NCBI RefSeq assembly: GCF_030129945.1
Contig: NZ_JARRAF010000015.1
Coordinates: 57,970 to 121,969, forward strand
Length of the DNA stretch: 64,000 nt
Source of the DNA: Parachitinimonas caeni
GTDB taxonomy: Bacteria; Pseudomonadota; Gammaproteobacteria; Burkholderiales; Chitinimonadaceae
Direction of reading: 5' to 3'
Under the pieces are notes generated by a model that saw only the letters and a program-made list of their open reading frames with translations, was not told the origin of the DNA and did no database searches. This document shows positions 58,682 to 64,000 of the stretch, piece by piece. The position numbers and the translations under genes are program-made. Numbering within the stretch: the first letter of the stretch is position 1; each line of letters begins with the position of its first letter.

Positions 58682-59797
58682 ATGAAACGTGATCTGCCCA
58701 CCGCCCCGGTAGCGGCCTGCCAGGCAAGTTGCCCACCCGCCGATGAGGATCTGCTGGCCGAATGCCCGTTTGCCTACACCGAGCCCATGCCCTCGCCAGC
58801 GGCGCTGCGACTGGAGCAGCCAGCCAGCAGTCGTGCCATGCAGACGGTGATTCATGGCCGGCGGGTGCTGCGCAATATTCTGGATCGTCGAGACCCGCGC
58901 CCCATGGTGGTGGTCGGACCCTGTTCGATTCACGATCCGGTAGCGGGGCGTGACTACGCCCAGCGCCTGAAACAACTCGCGGACGAGCTGGCGGATAGCC
59001 TGTATCTGGTAATGCGCGTCTACTTTGAAAAGCCACGCAGCTGTACCGGCTGGAAGGGGCTGATCAACGATCCGCACCTCGACGCGAGTTGCCGCATTGC
59101 CGACGGCATGCGTGAGGCCCGTCGCTTTCTGCTGGACGTCGCCGACCTTGGCCTGCCCGCTGCCACCGAGGTACTCGACCCGCTCTCACCCCAGTATCTG
59201 GGCGAATTGCTGAGTTGGGCCGCCATTGGCGCGCGGACTGCCGAATCACAGATCCACCGCGAGATCGCCTCGGCGTTGCCCATGCCGATCGGCTTCAAGA
59301 ATGGTACCGATGGTGGGCTCGATGCTGCCGTCAATGCCATTGTTGCTGCGTCGCGCCCCCATTCCTTTCTGGGGCTGGATGCGAGTGGGCAGGTGGCAAT
59401 TGTCCGCACCCAGGGCAACCGGCTGGGACACGCCGTGCTGCGTGGCGGGGGTGGCAAGCCGAATTACGATGCCGCCAGCGTTGCCCAGGCCCGCAATGCC
59501 CTGCAAAAAGCCGGGTTGGTACCGAGCATTGTGGTTGATTGCTCGCATGGCAACTCCAGCAAAGACCATGCACGACAAAAGCAGGTGCTGCAGGACGTCG
59601 TTACCCAATGGCAGGCGGGTGAGGCCGCGATTGTCGGCGTGATGATCGAAAGCTTTATCGAAGCCGGCAACCAGCCGCTGCTGGCCGACCCTGCACAACT
59701 ACGCTATGGCTGCTCGATTACCGATGCCTGTGTCAGCTGGTCTGACACCGAAACCATGCTGCGTGAAGCCGCCCAAGCCCTGCGCCAGCTGCGCTGA
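58682..59797 (+). CDS. 3-deoxy-7-phosphoheptulonate (DAHP) synthase, class I
   Basis: 371 residues; AGGAGG lies eight bases before the ATG. VVVGPCSIHDPVAGRDYAQRL, MRVYFEKPRSCTGWKGLINDPHLD, GFKNGTDGG and VDCSHGNSSKDHARQ are class I (AroF/AroG/AroH type) motifs. It joins phosphoenolpyruvate and erythrose-4-phosphate at the start of the shikimate pathway. Its place in the siderophore locus suggests a dedicated isozyme raising chorismate supply for entC. The N-terminal 35 residues are an unusual Cys- and Pro-rich extension. Confidence 0.93.
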   Translation: MKRDLPTAPVAACQASCPPADEDLLAECPFAYTEPMPSPAALRLEQPASSRAMQTVIHGRRVLRNILDRRDPRPMVVVGPCSIHDPVAGRDYAQRLKQLADELADSLYLVMRVYFEKPRSCTGWKGLINDPHLDASCRIADGMREARRFLLDVADLGLPAATEVLDPLSPQYLGELLSWAAIGARTAESQIHREIASALPMPIGFKNGTDGGLDAAVNAIVAASRPHSFLGLDASGQVAIVRTQGNRLGHAVLRGGGGKPNYDAASVAQARNALQKAGLVPSIVVDCSHGNSSKDHARQKQVLQDVVTQWQAGEAAIVGVMIESFIEAGNQPLLADPAQLRYGCSITDACVSWSDTETMLREAAQALRQLR

Positions 59798-59818
59798 TCT
59801 CCCTTGTGTTCTGAGGCA

Positions 59819-61003
59819 ATGAAAACTGATACCCCCGCTTCCCCGCGTCTGATCATCCCCTTGATCGCCAGCCTGCAGTTCGTCTATATCCTCGACTTCA
59901 TGCTCCCCCAGCCCCTCGGGCCGGACCTTGCCGCGGCGCTGGGCTTTCCAGCCAGCCGCCTCAGCTGGCTGATGGCGGTTTATACCCTGGCATCCATGCT
60001 GATCGGCGTGGCGTCGGTACGCTGGCTGGATCGATTCGACCGCAGATTAGCCCTGCTGGCGAGCTTTGGCGCCTTCAGCCTGATCACCCTGCTGACCCCC
60101 TTGGCGCAAGGCTTCTACAGCCTGCTCGCCGCCCGGCTGCTGACCGGACTGTGTGGCGGGCCGGCCGTTGCGCTGGGGCTCTCCATCGTCATCGACGCAA
60201 CCCCGCCAGCAGAGCGGGGGCGGGCAATGGCGAAGGTCATGATGGGTTTTCCGCTGGCGGCCATCATGGGCGTGCCGTTTTCACTCGAATTGGCCCGCTG
60301 GGGGGGCTGGCAAGCACCATTTCTGGTGGTGGCCACGCTGGCGGCGTTTGTCTGGCTGGCAGCCGTGCTGATCCTGCCCTCTTTGCGCCAACATCTCGGC
60401 GAGGCCCCTCCGCCTTCGCCGCTGAGCCTGCTGAGCCGTCCGGCGGTTCGCACCGCCTGCCTGCTGCAAGCGGCCAGCCAGTTCGCTGCATTTCTGGTGA
60501 TACCAACCTTTGCGGCTTACTTTCTGCTCAATCTTGGGTTGCCGCGTGAACAGCTGAGCCTGTTCTATGGGGCTGGCGGTATCGCCGCACTCGTCGTCAT
60601 GCAGCTGGCTGGCCGCACTACCGACAAGCTGGGGCCATTGCCGGCGGCGATTGCCGGTTTGATGGCCTTCGCAGTCGGTCTCGTGCCCTTTCTGGGCGTA
60701 ACCAGCCTGCCGCTGGTCTTGCCCTTCATCCTGTTCATGGGCGGCAATGCCGGCCGCAACATCAGCCTGGCTACCACAACCAGCCAGGTTCCTTCTGCCG
60801 GCGAGCGTGCGGGTTTTATGTCGCTGCAAAGTACGGTGCAGGACTTCGGCATTACCCTGGCGGCGCTGGTATCCGGCTTGCTGGTTGGCAGCAACACTGA
60901 AGGCCAGCTCACCGGCATGACCAATCTGGCGATATTGGCGATTGGTGTGGCGACGCTGGTGGTGCTGGGTCTGCCAAGCTTAGGAAGAATGACAAAGACG
61001 TAA
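59819..61003 (+). CDS. MFS transporter, probable siderophore exporter
   Basis: 394 residues from the ATG at 59819 (TGAGG upstream), about twelve membrane helices. SLQFVYILDFMLPQPLGPDLAAALGFPASRLSWLMAVYTLASMLIG and RLLTGLCGGPAVALGLS with PPAERGRAMAKVMMGF are major-facilitator motifs. It follows the DAHP synthase closely. By location, an EntS-like export role for the siderophore is likely. Sugar or drug efflux is the alternative. Confidence 0.8.
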   Translation: MKTDTPASPRLIIPLIASLQFVYILDFMLPQPLGPDLAAALGFPASRLSWLMAVYTLASMLIGVASVRWLDRFDRRLALLASFGAFSLITLLTPLAQGFYSLLAARLLTGLCGGPAVALGLSIVIDATPPAERGRAMAKVMMGFPLAAIMGVPFSLELARWGGWQAPFLVVATLAAFVWLAAVLILPSLRQHLGEAPPPSPLSLLSRPAVRTACLLQAASQFAAFLVIPTFAAYFLLNLGLPREQLSLFYGAGGIAALVVMQLAGRTTDKLGPLPAAIAGLMAFAVGLVPFLGVTSLPLVLPFILFMGGNAGRNISLATTTSQVPSAGERAGFMSLQSTVQDFGITLAALVSGLLVGSNTEGQLTGMTNLAILAIGVATLVVLGLPSLGRMTKT

Positions 61004-61286
61004 AAATGAAATTGCGTGAGTGTTTTTCTGATGTTGCAAATATAAGCAGCTGATTTTTAATGCTTTTATAAAAAGTGATGCTTGTCTTGACCGTATTTTC
61101 AGCATAATTATGGGTATATTATGCGTTTGGCTGATTTGAGCCGATCAATCTCGGCTGCGCCAGATAGTGCAAATGGATCTGAATCAACGATCCAGGCAAG
61201 GTCTGTTTGGGGGCAGTCAGGACGGAGAGTTTGATTCGATGGATCAGCCTATTCAAAACATCGCCAATTTAAATAAGAGGTTTCTT

Positions 61287-62036
61287 ATGAAAAATAAATT
61301 ACCTGTAATGCTGGCAGCGTTGATGGGCGCTTGTATGCTGACATCGGCCAATGCTGAGGTATTGGGTACCTACCCTTGCCCCACTTTGTCGTCGTGGATT
61401 CCTACGGACTATGCCGGTTGCCAAGCAGGGGTTGGATCTTGCATCACCCCTTGGAAAGATGCCGGATTGCAGCCTTGGCCAGGCGTTCCTGGGTACTTTC
61501 GTGGCTGCCCGGTAGTTGATCCGCTAAAACCGCGCCCACAGTTCCATATGCCGGATGTCGAGATGTCCACCTCTCCCCCCGCAGTGTCAGGCACCGTGGT
61601 AGTGCCCCTGGAAACTGATGGAATGAGTAGACCCGTCGTTGTGATGGCTACAGCTTCCACACCCGATCAAGCAATTGGCGGCACCATTGTCGATGGCGAT
61701 ATTTTCGAGAAGATTCCATCAGGCGAAGACAGACACTACTATCGCTACACGCACACGCCGCTTGTGATGGGGCATAGATTTGTCGGGCTTGGGCGCTGGA
61801 ATTTCTATGCGACAGCGCGTGACAGGCAAGGAATGCAAACAATTAAACAGGGCATTAATGTCATTACCCGATGCCCAGACGGGTATTATGCAGACGCTAA
61901 ACCACAGTGCCCTGCTAAAGATCCGACTGCGGCTGGGGCGGCGTGCGTTCAAAATGACCGTTCCAGCTTTTTCTGTGTTCCACCGTTCAAGTACGCAACA
62001 GATGCGACGCATGTAAGTGAAAACAGCCCTAAATAG
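61287..62036 (+). CDS. Cys-rich secreted protein, unknown
   Basis: 249 residues from the ATG at 61287, with AAGAGG upstream; a longer reading from 61167 lacks a signal peptide. Signal peptide cleavage likely after ANA (about 23). The mature protein has eight cysteines, many paired in short spacing (YPCP, AGCQAGVGSC, RCPDGYYADAKPQCP, AACVQNDRSSFFC), suggesting disulfides. No family recognised. Both flanks are gene-poor. Confidence 0.6.
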   Translation: MKNKLPVMLAALMGACMLTSANAEVLGTYPCPTLSSWIPTDYAGCQAGVGSCITPWKDAGLQPWPGVPGYFRGCPVVDPLKPRPQFHMPDVEMSTSPPAVSGTVVVPLETDGMSRPVVVMATASTPDQAIGGTIVDGDIFEKIPSGEDRHYYRYTHTPLVMGHRFVGLGRWNFYATARDRQGMQTIKQGINVITRCPDGYYADAKPQCPAKDPTAAGAACVQNDRSSFFCVPPFKYATDATHVSENSPK

Positions 62037-62112
62037 TATGTTTGAGTTTATTTGGCGGTAGTTTATTGAACATTGAATCAGTGCTGACCAAAAGACCTAA
62101 GAAACCCTGGTT

Positions 62113-62164
62113 GGGCTCTGTTGGTATTTTATTTTTTAGCTGAGAGTAAAATATTGGCGGGGCT
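62113..62164. repeat. Degenerate trace of the palindromic element
   Basis: GGGCTCTGTTGGTATTTTATT at 62113-62133 keeps the element's terminal GGCTCTGTTG; a weak inverted partner (AGTAAAATATTGGCGGGGCT) ends at 62164. The match is poor. It is listed because the terminal ten bases agree. Confidence 0.3.
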
Positions 62165-62257
62165 TGATCCAGGGTCTCTTTTTTGTGTGCTTATGTGATT
62201 TGCATTGGGCTGCGGATTTAGGCATTCAGGGAGGTGTCTTTCGAAATAGCTGGTGAT

Positions 62258-62860
62258 TTACCGGACTTGATGCTGCATCTGCCTGAACTGCTTGTTTGTG
62301 CGATACAAAGGAATGATCCGTTCAATTAAACATGCTGGAATGGGTCTGGGTAGTATGACTTCGATTGTGTCGTCATACACCGACCAGGTTTTATGCCCTT
62401 GCTGAAGAAAAGTATATAAAACCCTCCCGAGTGATTTAGCGTCACGAACCGTTATTTGAATGTCCACAAGGAAGCCCTGCTGATGGGCCTGTCGGGCTAG
62501 TCGTAGATTTTCATCGGTGATGCGTACATCTGCTCCGACCAGCTTCGTTAACCAGTCCGTTCCAATGGCTGGGTTGAGTTCGATATAGACATCAACCGGC
62601 CAATGCTGCACTGAATCGCCAAACACAATGGCCGCAAAATGGCGGTGGCGATGAGCACCTTCGGCTAGCCATTTCCAGAGTGAAGCAGATGAGCGGGGTG
62701 ACGCAGACGGCAGCGGGGTGTCACGAGGACCGGATATTTGCGGCAGCAACATCAAAGGTACGGCGTATACCCCTTTGCCGCGACGTCCGTCTCCCGTTCG
62801 GATACCGCTCCGCCTGATGCGTTTGATATTGGGCTGAGGGGTTAGATGGACAAATTTCAT
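62258..62860 (-). CDS. Unknown protein with ADP-ribosyltransferase-like N-terminus
   Basis: 200 residues from the ATG at 62860; an in-frame reading to 62896 is less likely. The N-terminus MKFVHLTPQPNIKRIRRSGI, then GKGVYAVPLM, resembles the His-start and GVY features of small ADP-ribosyltransferase-like folds (KptA/DUF-type). The central VDVYIELNPAIGTDW is also strand-like. I do not recognise a named family. No signal peptide. It lies just downstream of the esterase gene on the same strand, 48 bases away. Confidence 0.5.
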   Translation of the reverse strand: MKFVHLTPQPNIKRIRRSGIRTGDGRRGKGVYAVPLMLLPQISGPRDTPLPSASPRSSASLWKWLAEGAHRHRHFAAIVFGDSVQHWPVDVYIELNPAIGTDWLTKLVGADVRITDENLRLARQAHQQGFLVDIQITVRDAKSLGRVLYTFLQQGHKTWSVYDDTIEVILPRPIPACLIERIIPLYRTNKQFRQMQHQVR

Positions 62861-62908
62861 CGCAGAATTCCAAGCCACATACTCGCCGCAAGGCACCCGT
62901 TGCCGGCC

Positions 62909-63871
62909 TCACGGCAAGGCTTTTCCCTTGAACCACTCCAGTAATGAGCGGGTGAGAACATCCTTGCCGGGCCAGCGGACGTGTTCGGCGATGCCTTTGG
63001 CTTTGCCGCACGATGCGGTGCAGGCGGCATCGCGCTGGGTGGCGCGGCCACGGGCGTCGAGATTGGTGTATTCGAAGGTCCAGCCCCTGGCTTGCTGGGT
63101 CTTGATCCAGTCGTTGGTGGTGGTGCAGGGCACCAGGGCATCGCATAGATTGCGCATCAGGGTCAGGGGTGGTGGTGGGTCAGCTGGCAGGGCAACCGGG
63201 CAGGGCGGGCGCGACCAGGGGTTGGCTCCAGCATACTGGCCGACGGCGGCGATGCGCTCACGGCGCCAGCTGGCATAGAGCGCGGCCATGTAGGCGCCGT
63301 TGCTCCAGCCAAAGACATATACCCGTTTGGGGTCTACCCAGCCACTGGCCATGACTTCATCGAGAAAATGGTCGATGGCCTGCACGTCCAGATTATCCTT
63401 GGGGTTGCGATACCACTCATCCCAGTGAAAGCCCTCGCCCGTGGTCGGGCTGCTGGATGGCCATACCTTGGCGCGCCGGCCTTCCGGCGACAGAATCAGA
63501 AACCCCTCGACACCGGCTTCTGGCGATAGTGGGTAGGTGTTATGCAGCTCGAACAACTCATGACCTTCCAGATAGAGGCTGTCCGGTGTGGTACGGGAGC
63601 CGTGCAGATAAATCAGCAGCGGCCATTTGCGGCTGCCTTCCTGCGTACCCCGCACCTGCTTGGGGGTGTTCAGGCAGGCATAGCGTGTGATGTTGTCCTG
63701 GTCATAGCTCAGTACTTGCCCTTGCAGGCACTTGGGGCGCTTGGTGACCGGCTCAACCGTCTGCATCGGGGGTGCCCCGTATTCGCTGCAGCGGAAGGCT
63801 GAATCGGCCTGCGCCGGCAGTGAGGCCGCAACAAGCATGCTGATCAGGACGGGATGGGCAAGGGGGGTCAT
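62909..63871 (-). CDS. Secreted esterase of the PHB-depolymerase/LpqC type
   Basis: 320 residues. N-terminal signal peptide (PVLISMLVAASLPAQA), then an alpha/beta-hydrolase fold: LIYLHGSRTTPDS (oxyanion region), nucleophile GWSNGA (Ser in VYVFGWSNGAYMAALYASW), an acid in LCDALVPC and a His in EHVRWPG. Similar to poly(3-hydroxybutyrate) depolymerase-like and feruloyl-esterase-like enzymes; the substrate is unknown. No ribosome site is visible before the ATG, and a palindromic element begins five bases upstream. Confidence 0.82.
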   Translation of the reverse strand: MTPLAHPVLISMLVAASLPAQADSAFRCSEYGAPPMQTVEPVTKRPKCLQGQVLSYDQDNITRYACLNTPKQVRGTQEGSRKWPLLIYLHGSRTTPDSLYLEGHELFELHNTYPLSPEAGVEGFLILSPEGRRAKVWPSSSPTTGEGFHWDEWYRNPKDNLDVQAIDHFLDEVMASGWVDPKRVYVFGWSNGAYMAALYASWRRERIAAVGQYAGANPWSRPPCPVALPADPPPPLTLMRNLCDALVPCTTTNDWIKTQQARGWTFEYTNLDARGRATQRDAACTASCGKAKGIAEHVRWPGKDVLTRSLLEWFKGKALP

Positions 63872-63876
63872 GGCTA

Positions 63877-64000
63877 GGCTCTGTTGACGTTTTGTTTCCG
63901 GTCGCGCCGGGCCGAGTTTTGGGGCAGGGCTAGGCAGGGTGAGCGCAGTTTAGCGAGCTAAATAAGCGAACGCTAACGACGCCATGCCCCAAAAATCGAC
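63877..64000. repeat. Long palindromic element, copy cut by the window end
   Basis: GGCTCTGTTGACGTTTTGTT at 63877 begins a stretch that matches 58266-58389 with only a few differences (for example AGGGCTAGGC for AAGGCTAGAC). It continues to base 64000, so the element is truncated by the window. It abuts the esterase start codon. Confidence 0.85.

Overview
The window looks like part of a betaproteobacterial chromosome. This rests on family resemblance only: a proteasome-like Anbu protein, the style of the flagellar and Ent proteins, and Gram-negative envelope genes (L/P-ring proteins, TonB receptor, lipoprotein). No rRNA, tRNA, CRISPR array or intact transposase was seen. Base composition is uneven. 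The first half of the flagellar cluster is AT-rich (18 of 60 bases are G/C at 19201-19260), while the siderophore cluster is GC-rich (43 of 60 at 50281-50340).

Layout. 1-7.1 kb: the tail of a histidine kinase, a very large secreted ExeM/NucH-type nuclease with an unusual C-terminal extension, and two almost identical tandem secreted proteins of unknown function. 7.7-18.3 kb: an O-GlcNAc-transferase-like TPR glycosyltransferase overlapping a PseB-type sugar-nucleotide dehydratase, then a lipoprotein, a TetR regulator, a P-loop kinase, two unknown proteins, a membrane diguanylate cyclase, and a GNAT acetyltransferase coupled to Anbu.

18.5-40.2 kb: one co-directional run of 26 genes encoding a flagellar hook-basal body and export apparatus: fliQ-fliR-flhB-flhA-flgFGAHI-flgBC-fliE-fliF-(fliG-like)-fliHIJK-flgDE-(fliM-like)-fliNOP-fliA-TPR. 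It has export gate, ATPase, rod, rings, hook and a sigma-28-type factor. The window shows no flagellin, hook-associated protein, cap, filament chaperone, stator, FliL or FlgJ, and the FliG- and FliM-like proteins are reduced. Either this is half of a split secondary flagellar system or it is a filament-less, flagellum-derived secretion machine. It is the strongest candidate for an unusual system here.

40.3-42.4 kb: MAPEG-like membrane protein, an unknown protein and a DUF1223 protein. 42.4-61 kb: a catecholate siderophore locus. A minus-strand operon entC-entE-entB-NRPS-siderophore-interacting protein-fepB-fepD-fepG-fepC-entA diverges, across a Fur-box-like region, from a TonB-dependent receptor. 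Downstream of the receptor lie a dedicated DAHP synthase (chorismate supply) and an MFS exporter. The single-module NRPS has an adenylation specificity code that is lysine-like rather than serine-like, so the product may be a 2,3-dihydroxybenzoyl-lysine compound (azotochelin type) and not enterobactin. 61.2-64 kb: an unknown Cys-rich secreted protein, an unknown protein with an ADP-ribosyltransferase-like N-terminus, and a secreted esterase of the PHB-depolymerase type.

Scattered through intergenic spaces is a family of palindromic elements with ends near GGCTCTGTTGACGTT. They occur as roughly 50-nt hairpins (7.7, 14.95, 56.04 kb) and as a long, internally structured element of about 373 bp (58.27 kb; a second copy runs off the window end at 63.88 kb; a shortened copy lies inside the flagellar operon at 36.28 kb). 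They look like non-autonomous mobile or REP/MITE-like elements.
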